64,000 nt of DNA from positions 868,001 to 932,000 of the forward strand of contig NZ_CP121650.1 in assembly GCF_029714405.1 (NCBI RefSeq). Reading direction: 5' to 3'. The position numbers and the translations under genes are program-made. This stretch comes from Bradyrhizobium sp. CB82. Its GTDB lineage: Bacteria > Pseudomonadota > Alphaproteobacteria > Rhizobiales > Xanthobacteraceae. Below, piece after piece: positions 16,908 to 24,766 of the stretch (the stretch's first letter is position 1; the number at the start of each line of letters is the position of its first letter). Below the pieces are notes generated by a model that was not told where the DNA came from, made no database searches, and saw only the letters and a list, made by a program, of their open reading frames with translations.

Positions 16908-19019
16908 ATGCTGGAAAAGGCAGAGGGCGCAGAGGCGCCCATCAAGGTCGAATTCGACAATTTCGAGCATGGCTTTCCGGAAGGGTTCGGACCGGGCTGG
17001 TGGGGTCATCTCGCCTACTGGATCGGCATCGCGTTTGCGGCCTTCCAGCTCTACGTCGCCGCTTTCAACTATTTGCCGAGCCAGGTGGTGCGCGGCGTCC
17101 ATGTCGGCTTCCTCCTGCTGCTGACGTTCGGTCTGATCGGCAACTTCACCGCCAGGAGCGACGTCGGCCGCGCGATCGGCTGGCTGATCGGCGGCGCCGG
17201 GTTCTTGTGCGGTCTGTATCAATGGATCTTCTATGCCGATCTGATCGCGCGCGACGGCGATCCGACGCGGGTCGATCTCGTCGTCGGCACGCTTCTCGCG
17301 GTGCTGATCTTCGAGGGCACACGGCGGCTGATGGGCGCGGCGCTGCCGTTGATGTGCGGCGCGTGTCTCATCTACTGGTTCTTCGGACAGTACCTGCCGT
17401 CGCCGCTCAACCATCGCGGCTATGACTTCGACCAGATCGTCACGCATCTGTCCTTCGGCACCGAAGGCTTTTACGGCGTTCCGATCTACGTGTCGGCGAC
17501 CTACATCTTCCTGTTCATCCTGTTCGGCTCGTTCCTGGAGCGCGCCGGCATGATCCAGCTCTTCACCGACGTATCGCTCGGCCTGTTCGGCCGCACCCGC
17601 GGCGGCCCGGCGAAGGTGGCGGTGTTCGCTTCGGGCATGATGGGCACGATCTCGGGCTCAGGTGTTGCCAATGTCGTGACCGTTGGCCAGTTCACGATTC
17701 CGCTGATGATCAAGTTCGGTTATCGCCGCGCCTTCGCCGCTGGCGTTGAGGCCACCGCGTCGATGGGCGGACAAATCATGCCGCCGGTGATGGGCGCGGT
17801 CGCCTTCATCATGGCGGAGACGCTCGGCGTGCAATACTCGGAGATCGTCAAAGCGGCGGCAATTCCGGCGGTGCTCTATTTCGCCTCCGCCTTCTGGATG
17901 GTGCATCTGGAAGCCGGCAAGCATGGGCTCACCGGCATGAAACGCGGGGAGATCCCGAGCGCCTGGAAGGCGTTGGTGACGCGCTGGTATCTCGTGCTGC
18001 CGCTCGCAGCGCTCGTCTACATGCTGTTCGAAGGCTTCACGCCACTCTATGCCGGCAGCATGGGCCTGGCACTGACCGTGACGCTGATCCTGGGGGCCAG
18101 CATCACGGCGGGAGCGTCGGCAATGGTGATCCGCTACATCTTCTGGATCGGGCTTGCGCTGGTCGTCGCCGCGCTGTCGCGCGACGGCCTCCAGATCGTG
18201 CCGGTCTTATGTGTCGTCGCCGGGCTGATCGTGATCGCCGCGTTCGTCCGTGGCGGGCTTGCTGCCTTGCGCGCCTGCCGCGATGCGCTGGCCGAAAGCG
18301 CAAAATCCGCCATCACCGTCGGCATGGCCTGCGCCATCGTCGGCGTCATCATCGGCATGATGTCACAGACCGGCGTCGGCACCATCTTCGGCGGCTGGGT
18401 GATCGGACTTGGGGAGAAGAGCCTGTTTCTGGCGCTGATCATGACCATGCTGCTGTCGATCCTGCTCGGCACCGGCATTCCCACGATCCCGACCTACATC
18501 ATCACCGCTGCACTCGCCGCCCCAGCGCTGGCAAAGCTCGGCGTGCCTCTGATCGCGAGCCACATGTTCGCGTTCTATTACGGTATCATGGCCGACCTCT
18601 CGCCGCCGGTCGCGCTCGCCGCGCTTGCCGCAGCGCCGATCGCGAAGGAAAATCCCGACAAGATCGGCTGGGAGGCGATGCGTATCGCGCTCGCCGGCTA
18701 CGTCATCCCCTTCATCTTCGTCTACTCGCCCGCCCTGACGCTCCAGGCCGGCGATCCCATGGCCGCAAAGCTCGGCTTCTACGGCGCGGTGGCGCTCGCG
18801 ACCTTCAAGGCACTGGTGGCGATCGGCCTGTTCGGCATGGTCGCGATCGGCTTTTTGTTCACACGGCTCAGCTTGCTCGAACGCGCGCTCGCGCTCGGCG
18901 CCGCGCTCTGCCTGCTCGGTGAATTCATCTTCAGCGACACCATCGGCTTCGTTCTGACGGCGGTGATCGTGCTCTGGCAATGGCGGCAGCGCCCGCCGGC
19001 TGCGGTCGAGGCGGTGTGA
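16908..19019 (+). CDS. TRAP transporter permease, fused small and large subunits
   Basis: The 703-residue inner-membrane protein combines the four-helix DctQ-like part (about residues 25-150) and the large DctM-like part (about 150-640), as usual for TAXI-TRAP systems. Family signatures include GSFLERAGMIQLFTDVSLGL, GGPAKVAVFASGMMGTISGSG, ATASMGGQIMPPVMGAVAF and LLGTGIPTIPTYIITAALAAP. It imports the ligand captured by the upstream binding protein using an ion gradient. GGGGACGAGTTGG precedes the ATG. Its last codons overlap the start of the DUF1850 gene by four bases. Confidence 0.92.
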   Translation: MLEKAEGAEAPIKVEFDNFEHGFPEGFGPGWWGHLAYWIGIAFAAFQLYVAAFNYLPSQVVRGVHVGFLLLLTFGLIGNFTARSDVGRAIGWLIGGAGFLCGLYQWIFYADLIARDGDPTRVDLVVGTLLAVLIFEGTRRLMGAALPLMCGACLIYWFFGQYLPSPLNHRGYDFDQIVTHLSFGTEGFYGVPIYVSATYIFLFILFGSFLERAGMIQLFTDVSLGLFGRTRGGPAKVAVFASGMMGTISGSGVANVVTVGQFTIPLMIKFGYRRAFAAGVEATASMGGQIMPPVMGAVAFIMAETLGVQYSEIVKAAAIPAVLYFASAFWMVHLEAGKHGLTGMKRGEIPSAWKALVTRWYLVLPLAALVYMLFEGFTPLYAGSMGLALTVTLILGASITAGASAMVIRYIFWIGLALVVAALSRDGLQIVPVLCVVAGLIVIAAFVRGGLAALRACRDALAESAKSAITVGMACAIVGVIIGMMSQTGVGTIFGGWVIGLGEKSLFLALIMTMLLSILLGTGIPTIPTYIITAALAAPALAKLGVPLIASHMFAFYYGIMADLSPPVALAALAAAPIAKENPDKIGWEAMRIALAGYVIPFIFVYSPALTLQAGDPMAAKLGFYGAVALATFKALVAIGLFGMVAIGFLFTRLSLLERALALGAALCLLGEFIFSDTIGFVLTAVIVLWQWRQRPPAAVEAV

Positions 19020-19393
19020 GCCTCTGCCTCGCATCAGCGGGAGCCGTGAAGGCGCTGGCGCTCACGGCCTTCACGCTCGTGTGGACGCATTCGATCGAGA
19101 AGGTCGACTGGCAGGAAGACTGGCGCGTCTCGCCGGCCGGCCTCGAGCTCGTGCAGGCGCGCGTCAAAGGCTCCGGCGCCGGCATGGAGCCGCCACCCGA
19201 GGCGCGGCTGGTGGACGGCTGGTTTCAATGGCGGCCGAAGCGGGCGCCGATGCAAGAGGTCGTGCTCGGCAATTCCGGCGCGGCGGGCGAGTGGCGGTTG
19301 TGCAGCGAGGGAAAATGCCGGACCTTGTCGGAGATTTTCGGTCATCCGATCGGTGCTGGTGTCACCACGATGAAGGTCTGCAACAATCCGTAG
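19016..19393 (+). CDS. DUF1850 domain-containing protein
   Basis: This small protein (125 residues) starts at a GTG overlapping the TGA of the TRAP permease (GTGTGA), so it is translationally coupled. An N-terminal hydrophobic stretch (LCLASAGAVKALALTAFTLVWTHS) could be a signal or anchor. The body has IEKVDWQEDWRVSPAGLELVQARVKGSGAGM, DGWFQWRP and FGHPIGAGVTTMKVC, the DUF1850 pattern with a C-terminal cysteine. DUF1850 genes often accompany TAXI-TRAP permeases, so an accessory role in that transporter is likely but unproven. The stop codon TAG is also the first base triplet of the following palindromic repeat. Confidence 0.8.
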   Translation: MSLCLASAGAVKALALTAFTLVWTHSIEKVDWQEDWRVSPAGLELVQARVKGSGAGMEPPPEARLVDGWFQWRPKRAPMQEVVLGNSGAAGEWRLCSEGKCRTLSEIFGHPIGAGVTTMKVCNNP

Positions 19394-19457
19394 CCCGGCT
19401 GGAGCGAAGCGCAATCCAGGATTTTCTCCAGGATTGAGCTGCGCTCCATCGGGGCTA
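19391..19457. repeat. Palindromic repeat overlapping the DUF1850 stop codon
   Basis: Left arm tagcccggctggagcgaagc starts at 19391, and its inverse ...gcgctccatcggggcta ends at 19457, with tccagga/tccagga in the centre. The left arm begins with the TAG stop codon of the upstream gene, so the element forms the immediate 3' end of that transcript. Confidence 0.7.
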
Positions 19458-19484
19458 CAATGACAACAACAAGGGAGACACGCG

Positions 19485-20291
19485 ATGGATCGGCTCAAGG
19501 GCAAGGTTGCGATGGTGGTCGGCGCCGGCTCGATCGGCCCGGGCTGGGGCAACGGCAAGGCGACCGCGGTGACCTTTGCGCGCGAGGGCGCGTCGGTATT
19601 CTGCGTCGACCGCAACGCTACCGCTGCCGAGGAAACCGCGAAGATCATCACGAGCGAGGGCGGCAAGGCGGTCGCTTTCACCGCCGACGTTGCGCGCGCG
19701 AGCGACATCGAGGCGATGGTCGAGGCGTGCCTCAAGGCCTATGGCCGCATCGACGTGCTCGACAACAATGTCGGCATCGCCGAGATGGGCAGCGTGGTCG
19801 AGGTGGCCGAGGAGAGCTGGGACCGCGTCTTCACCGTCAACCTCAAGAGCGCCTATCTCACCATGAAGCAGGTGATTCCGGTGATGGCAAAGCAGGGCGG
19901 CGGCTCGATCATCAACATCTCGTCGATAGCCTCGATCCGCCACATGGGCCTTTCCTACGTCACCTACGGCACTTCGAAGGCCGCGATGAACATGATGACG
20001 CGCACCACGGCAGTCGAATTCGCGCGCCACCATGTCCGTGTCAACGCGATCCTGCCCGGCCTGATGAAGACGCCGATGGTCGAGCATTCCGCGGGGCTCG
20101 CCGCCAGCTATGCCAAGGGCGATGTGGAGGCGATGTGGCGCGCCCGCGACGCCCAGGTGCCGATGGGCCACATGGGCGACGCCTGGGACGTCGCCAACGC
20201 CGCGCTGTTTTTGGCTTCCGACGAGTCGAAATACGTGACCGGCATCGAGCTCATCGTCGACGGCGGTATCACCTGCAAGTCGGGGGCGTAG
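19485..20291 (+). CDS. Short-chain dehydrogenase/reductase (SDR)
   Basis: This is a 268-residue classical SDR. The nucleotide motif is VVGAGSIGPGWGNGKATA, a longer glycine loop than the usual TGxxxGxG. The second signature NNVG is at LDNNVGIAE, the catalytic Ser region is INISSIASI, and the YxxxK is YGTSK. The C-terminus reads SKYVTGIELIVDGG. It catalyses NAD(P)-dependent oxidation or reduction of an unknown alcohol or ketone. GGGAGA precedes the ATG. It is convergent with the antiporter gene, with only ten bases between stops. Confidence 0.88.
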   Translation: MDRLKGKVAMVVGAGSIGPGWGNGKATAVTFAREGASVFCVDRNATAAEETAKIITSEGGKAVAFTADVARASDIEAMVEACLKAYGRIDVLDNNVGIAEMGSVVEVAEESWDRVFTVNLKSAYLTMKQVIPVMAKQGGGSIINISSIASIRHMGLSYVTYGTSKAAMNMMTRTTAVEFARHHVRVNAILPGLMKTPMVEHSAGLAASYAKGDVEAMWRARDAQVPMGHMGDAWDVANAALFLASDESKYVTGIELIVDGGITCKSGA

Positions 20292-20301
20292 GCCGCGCGC
20301 A

Positions 20302-21846
20302 TCATCCCCCCGCACTCAGCTCCGCACGATCGAGCTCTTCCTCGAGCTTGTGAAATGCGTCGTCGCCGATCACCTCGGTGGCGCGCAGGTCGAAGATGGT
20401 CTTGCGGGCCGCGTCGATGGCGCGGCGGCGCAAGGGATCGGCGGGCAGCTCGCCGCTGGCGACGCCGCCGTCGGGATCGCTCTCGGCCTGCATCAGGATG
20501 GCACGATATTCGAGCCTCAGGATTTCCGCCTCCTCCGACGGATCGCTCTCGATCGCATCGAGCGCAGCGCGATAGGCAATCGCCCGCCCGCGCGCGACCT
20601 CCGCGCCGACGGGATCGTCGTCCTTGAGGCCGAAGGCGAGGATCAGCGGCCGCAGTGTCAGGCCCTGGATGACCAGTGATCCCAGCACCACCGCAAAAGC
20701 GATGAAGACGATGAAGTCGCGATAGGGAAAGTTTTCCGGCAAGGCAAAGGCGGTGGCGAGCGTGACGAGGCCGCGCATGCCGCACCAGGAGATGATCAGG
20801 CCACCTTTCGGCGAGGCGACGGCCTTCGGATCCTTTGGGTGATAGATCCCGTGCGCGATCAGCGCGCGCAGCGTCGTGCGGTAGAAGGTCACCCAGGCAA
20901 GCCGCACCAGCATCACGGTGAGCAGGATCCAGCCGGCCGCCACGCAGTACTCCCAGCGCACGTCCTCGTTCAGTCGCGACCAGATCGGCCGCATCTGCAT
21001 GCCGATCAGCATGAAGGCGAGCACGTTGAGCACGAACACCATCGTCTCCCACACCGCGTAGGACGGCACGCGCAGCCGTGCCGGAACGCGGGCAGGTGCC
21101 GTGCGCGCGATCGTGATGGCGTAGACGACGATGGTGAGGATGCCGGAGAGGCCGAGATGCTCGGCGGCGATCCAGACCATGAAGGTGGTGGCGAATTGCA
21201 CGATGATCGCGCTCGGCGCTTCCGTCACCCGCTCCATGAACAGTGGGAAGATGCGGGCTGCGAGAAATCCAGCGATGACGCTGCCGACGAGGGCCAGCGC
21301 AATCGTCGGCGCGACCGCGCTCCATTTCAGGTGCTGCATGGCGACCGCACCGACCGCGATGCGATAGATGAGCAGCGAGCTTGCGTCGTTGAGGAGGCTT
21401 TCGCCTTCCAAGACCTTCACCATGCGATAGGGCAGCCGCACCTGGCTGAGGATCGCGACTGCGGCCGCGGCGTCCGGCGGAGCCACGATCGCGCCGAGCG
21501 CGACCGCGGCGGCCCAGGGCATGTCCGGGATCAGCCGGTGCGCGACAAATGCGACGCCAGCCGTGGTCAGGCCGACCGCCGCGACGACCAGCGTCGAGAC
21601 GGGAACCCAGTTGTTGCGAAGATCGCGCAGCGAGGTATCGTAGGCGGCATCGAGCAGCACCGGTGCGACAAAAAGCGCCAAAGCCAGATCGGGCTCGAGC
21701 GTCCAGGTCGGGCTGTCCGGCACGAAGGCGATCGCGGCGCCGCCGATGGCGAGAAAGGTCGGGTAGGGGACCTTGATCCGCCGCGCCAGCGCCGATAAGG
21801 CAACGGCGCCGAGCAGAAGTGCGATGATCCATTCGAAGGTCGACAC
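20302..21846 (-). CDS. Na+/H+ antiporter, CPA1/NhaP type
   Basis: The 514-residue inner-membrane protein has about 12 segments in the first 400 residues and a cytoplasmic tail with acidic helices. Signatures include ALGAIVAPPDAAAAVAIL (the conserved D in the transport core), VLEGESLLNDASSLLIYRIA and ISWCGMRGLVTLATAFALP, as in CPA1 antiporters. It exchanges protons for sodium or potassium and helps pH and salt balance. It starts at GTG 21846, with AAGGAT seven bases upstream. It is monocistronic, with a composite repeat just upstream. Confidence 0.9.
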   Translation of the reverse strand: MSTFEWIIALLLGAVALSALARRIKVPYPTFLAIGGAAIAFVPDSPTWTLEPDLALALFVAPVLLDAAYDTSLRDLRNNWVPVSTLVVAAVGLTTAGVAFVAHRLIPDMPWAAAVALGAIVAPPDAAAAVAILSQVRLPYRMVKVLEGESLLNDASSLLIYRIAVGAVAMQHLKWSAVAPTIALALVGSVIAGFLAARIFPLFMERVTEAPSAIIVQFATTFMVWIAAEHLGLSGILTIVVYAITIARTAPARVPARLRVPSYAVWETMVFVLNVLAFMLIGMQMRPIWSRLNEDVRWEYCVAAGWILLTVMLVRLAWVTFYRTTLRALIAHGIYHPKDPKAVASPKGGLIISWCGMRGLVTLATAFALPENFPYRDFIVFIAFAVVLGSLVIQGLTLRPLILAFGLKDDDPVGAEVARGRAIAYRAALDAIESDPSEEAEILRLEYRAILMQAESDPDGGVASGELPADPLRRRAIDAARKTIFDLRATEVIGDDAFHKLEEELDRAELSAGG

Positions 21847-21885
21847 GAGATATCCTTAGAACCGTCAGCGATACGATGCGATAGG

Positions 21886-21990
21886 CCAAGGCGCGATGAG
21901 ATTGGATGAATCGGCGTCGCGCGCTTTAGTGTTTGAGCATGATCTCATCGCGCGGGAGAACCGCTTCACACTTTTCCGGATCATGCTCTA
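21886..21990 (-). repeat. Composite dispersed repeat, inverted copy
   Basis: This is the reverse-oriented counterpart of 7363-7464. On the minus strand it reads gagcatgatccggaaaagtgtgaagcgg..., then gagatcatgctc, then taaagcgcgcg...caatctcatcgcgc. The two copies share both modules in the same order, which shows that the roughly 100-bp unit is a defined element. Confidence 0.7.
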
Positions 21991-22054
21991 GCATCAATCC
22001 GGCTGTATAGTGGAGAGCGCCTCCACGACGCGAGAATTTCCGACTGTAACGACG

Positions 22055-22822
22055 ATGCGCCGATCCATTCTGATTCCGAGCCTCTGCGCTGCCATGATCC
22101 TGTACGTGCTGCCGGCTCATCGAGGCCGGGCCGCGACCGGCGGCGAGCCGGCTGCTGTCGGGCAAGTCGACGTCGCGCCGTGCCTCGCCGCAAGCGCGGC
22201 GGACGATGTCGAGAAGGCGACATCCGTCTGCGCTGACGTGATCGACAACGAGAAGACCGGCAAGCCTGATCTGGTCAAGGCGCTGGTCGCGCGCGGTGCG
22301 CTGTTTGCACGGCACGACCAGATCGATCGCGCCATCGCCGATTACAGCCGCGCGCTTTTGTTCGATCCCTCGCTTGCCGACATCTTCAACGCGCGCGGCG
22401 AGCTCTGGCTGAGGAAGGGCGACCGGCCCAAGGCGGTGCAGGATTTTGGCGCGGCGCTGCGGATCAATCCCAGCCACGAGAAGGCCAGGGCCAACCACAA
22501 GGCGATGGCGCAGGAGCTCGAGCGCCTCGGCGCCCAGATGGCGGTCGCCGGCAAGCCGAGCTTCATCTGCGCGCGCGCCCGCCGCGCCGTGGAGAAGGCG
22601 ATCTGCGCCAGTCCCGAGCTTGCCGATCTCGACCGCGAGATTTTCGCCGCCAACGCGCGCGTCCTGCACGAGGCCCGTAGCCCTGCGGAAGCCAAGACTC
22701 TCCAGCGTGAGCAGGACGACTTCATCGCCCGCCGCAGCGCCGAATTCGGCCGGCCGGGATATGATCTGAAGAAGGCGATGAAGGATCGCTTGCAGCGGTT
22801 GAACGGGGTGGATGGGTATTGA
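22055..22822 (+). CDS. Exported TPR protein with C-terminal LprI-like domain (short paralogue)
   Basis: The 255-residue protein has a signal peptide (ILIPSLCAAMILYVLPAHRGRA), two to three tetratricopeptide repeats (AIADYSRALLFDPSLADIFNARGELW, AVQDFGAALRINPSHEKA), and a C-terminal domain of about 80 residues. That domain has ARRAVEKAICASPELADLDREIF and ends FGRPGYDLKKAMKDRLQRLNG. The Cys and LDRE pattern resembles the lysozyme-inhibitor LprI/DUF1311 family, although its first cysteine (FICARA) and spacing differ. The 463-residue gene at 23077 has the same tail, so the two are paralogues. The ATG at 22055 begins the signal; a GTG at 22010 is possible. Confidence 0.7.
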   Translation: MRRSILIPSLCAAMILYVLPAHRGRAATGGEPAAVGQVDVAPCLAASAADDVEKATSVCADVIDNEKTGKPDLVKALVARGALFARHDQIDRAIADYSRALLFDPSLADIFNARGELWLRKGDRPKAVQDFGAALRINPSHEKARANHKAMAQELERLGAQMAVAGKPSFICARARRAVEKAICASPELADLDREIFAANARVLHEARSPAEAKTLQREQDDFIARRSAEFGRPGYDLKKAMKDRLQRLNGVDGY

Positions 22823-22838
22823 TGGCGGTGTCGTTCAC

Positions 22839-22977
22839 CTCGCCCCGCTTGCAGGGAGAGGTCGGATCGCATCGCCAGATGCAATCCGGGTGAGGGGGAC
22901 TCTCCGCGAGGCCAACTGTTACCACCCCCGTGGAGACTCCCCCTCACCCCAACCCTCTCCCCGCAAGCGGGGCGAGG
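22839..22977. repeat. Large imperfect palindrome (REP element)
   Basis: Left arm cctcgccccgcttgcagg (22839 onward) pairs with cctctccccgcaagcggggcgagg (22954-22977), and inside it gtgagggggactctcc pairs with ggagactccccctcac. The 139-bp element occupies most of the gap between the two TPR/LprI paralogues. Confidence 0.7.
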
Positions 22978-23076
22978 GAGGGCCAGGCCAATCCGCCCCT
23001 AACACCGACTCGAAGCTTGAACCTGTCTCGGCGCGACTGCGACAACGGAGAAAGCCGTCCTCACGGAGCCATCACC

Positions 23077-24468
23077 ATGTGCGGTCCGCAGCATTCTGCG
23101 CCACTTCCGTTCCTTGCCAGATCCGTGCTGCTGGGCGTCAGCCTTTCGCTCGGCCTCGCCCTTGCTGCTGGCCCCGCCGCGGCGGGCGGCGCCTTGGTCG
23201 ATTGCGTGCTCGGCAGCAAGGAGCCCATTCCGCTCCTCATCGCGGCCTGCACCACGATCATCGATCAGACCGCAAATGCGGCCCTCGACCGCGCCGCGGC
23301 GCTGGTGGTGCGCGCCGATGCCAATGCGAAAACCTCCGGCGGCTTGTCGGACGCCCTGAAGGATCTCGACCGAGCCATCGCGCTCGATGGCCGGAACGCC
23401 CGCGCCTTTCGCCTGCGCGGCGATCTCCTGCGCGAGGCCGGCGGCGATCTCAACCGCGCCGCCGCGGACCTCAGCAGGGCGATCGAGCTCGATCCGCAGG
23501 ATGCCGAAGCTTACGAGCTGCGCGGCGTGGTCTACACCCATCAGCGCCGGCTCGACCGCGCCATTGCCGATTACGACCAGGCGATCAAGCTGAGGCCCGA
23601 CTATGCCCAGGCCTGGTCCGACCGCGGCGCGACCCATTATCTCGGCGGCGACCACGAGAAGGCGATCCGCGATCTCAGCGAGGCGCTTCGGCTCGATCCG
23701 AACCGGGCGCGCAGCTACACCAATCGCGGCGCGGCCTACAGGAAGCTCGGCCAACTTGACAAGTCCATCGCCGACGACAGTGAAGCGATCCGGATCGATC
23801 CCAAGGTACCAGAATATTACGACAATCGCGGGCTGTCCTATGCCGACATGCGCGAGTACGACAAGGCGATCGCCGACTACGACCAGGCGCTCAAGCTGGA
23901 GCAGCGGCCGAACTTTTTCACCAACCGTGGCGATTCCTACCAGTTCAAGGGCGAACTCGGCACTGCGCTCGGCGACTACGAGGCCGCGCTGAAGCTCGAC
24001 CCGAAGTTCGCGCTCGCCTACAACAACCGCGGCGTGCTCTACGAGAAGATGGGAGAGCGCGCGAAAGCGCTGGCCGATTACGAGACGGTGCTGCGGCTCG
24101 ATCCCGGCAACGACAGCGCGACCAGAGGCCGCCGCCTCATGATGGCGGAGATCGCCAAGTTCGGCGGCACGCCGGTACGCCCGCTGAATGCGCCCGATCA
24201 TGCCGGCCCGTCCTTCGATTGCGCCACCGCCAAGCGCGAGGTCGAGAAGGTGATCTGCGCCGACCCGCAGCTCGGCGTGCTCGACCGACAGATCGCTGGC
24301 ACCTATGCGCGCCTGCTGAAATCGTCGAGCGGCCGCACCGCCGCCGATCTCCGCCGCACCCAGCGCGATTTTTTGAGTGCCCGCAACACGAGTTTCGGCC
24401 GGCCGGGCTACGATCTGAAGAAGGCCATGCAGGAGCGTTTGCAGCGGCTGAACGGGTTGGACAGCTAG
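23077..24468 (+). CDS. Exported TPR protein with C-terminal LprI-like domain (long paralogue)
   Basis: The 463-residue protein has a signal peptide (LARSVLLGVSLSLGLALAAGPAAA), then about eight tetratricopeptide repeats (such as AIADYDQAIKLRPDYAQAWSDRG and AIADYDQALKLEQRPNFFTNRG), and a C-terminal domain CATAKREVEKVICADPQLG then VLDRQIAGTYARLL, ending FGRPGYDLKKAMQERLQRLNG. The last domain matches the LprI/DUF1311 pattern better than its paralogue. It is predicted to be periplasmic. TPRs suggest protein-protein contact; lysozyme inhibition is only suggested by the family name. CGGAG about nine bases before the ATG fixes the start. A 139-bp palindrome separates it from the paralogue. Confidence 0.75.
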   Translation: MCGPQHSAPLPFLARSVLLGVSLSLGLALAAGPAAAGGALVDCVLGSKEPIPLLIAACTTIIDQTANAALDRAAALVVRADANAKTSGGLSDALKDLDRAIALDGRNARAFRLRGDLLREAGGDLNRAAADLSRAIELDPQDAEAYELRGVVYTHQRRLDRAIADYDQAIKLRPDYAQAWSDRGATHYLGGDHEKAIRDLSEALRLDPNRARSYTNRGAAYRKLGQLDKSIADDSEAIRIDPKVPEYYDNRGLSYADMREYDKAIADYDQALKLEQRPNFFTNRGDSYQFKGELGTALGDYEAALKLDPKFALAYNNRGVLYEKMGERAKALADYETVLRLDPGNDSATRGRRLMMAEIAKFGGTPVRPLNAPDHAGPSFDCATAKREVEKVICADPQLGVLDRQIAGTYARLLKSSSGRTAADLRRTQRDFLSARNTSFGRPGYDLKKAMQERLQRLNGLDS

Positions 24469-24766
24469 CTCCTTCCGCATTTTCATCTGCGTTCCCTCCC
24501 CCCTCGCGGGGCAGGGCCAGGGAGGAGTAGCCACAAACGCCGGACTGTACCCCTCTCCCCCGAAAGGCAGGCCGCAGCTCACCTCAATCGCTTCTTCGCG
24601 AGCGAATCGTCGCTTCGCCGAAAGACCCATCCTTTTCGGCTTGAACCGCAGCCCGTTCCTGGGAAAATATCCGCCAAACAGCGCGTGCAATTGACCCTGA
24701 TCATGGCGGAACGGCATTTTCGCCGTCAGGTCAAAGGCCGCGAATAAGAGCAAACGGGAGCCGGGT

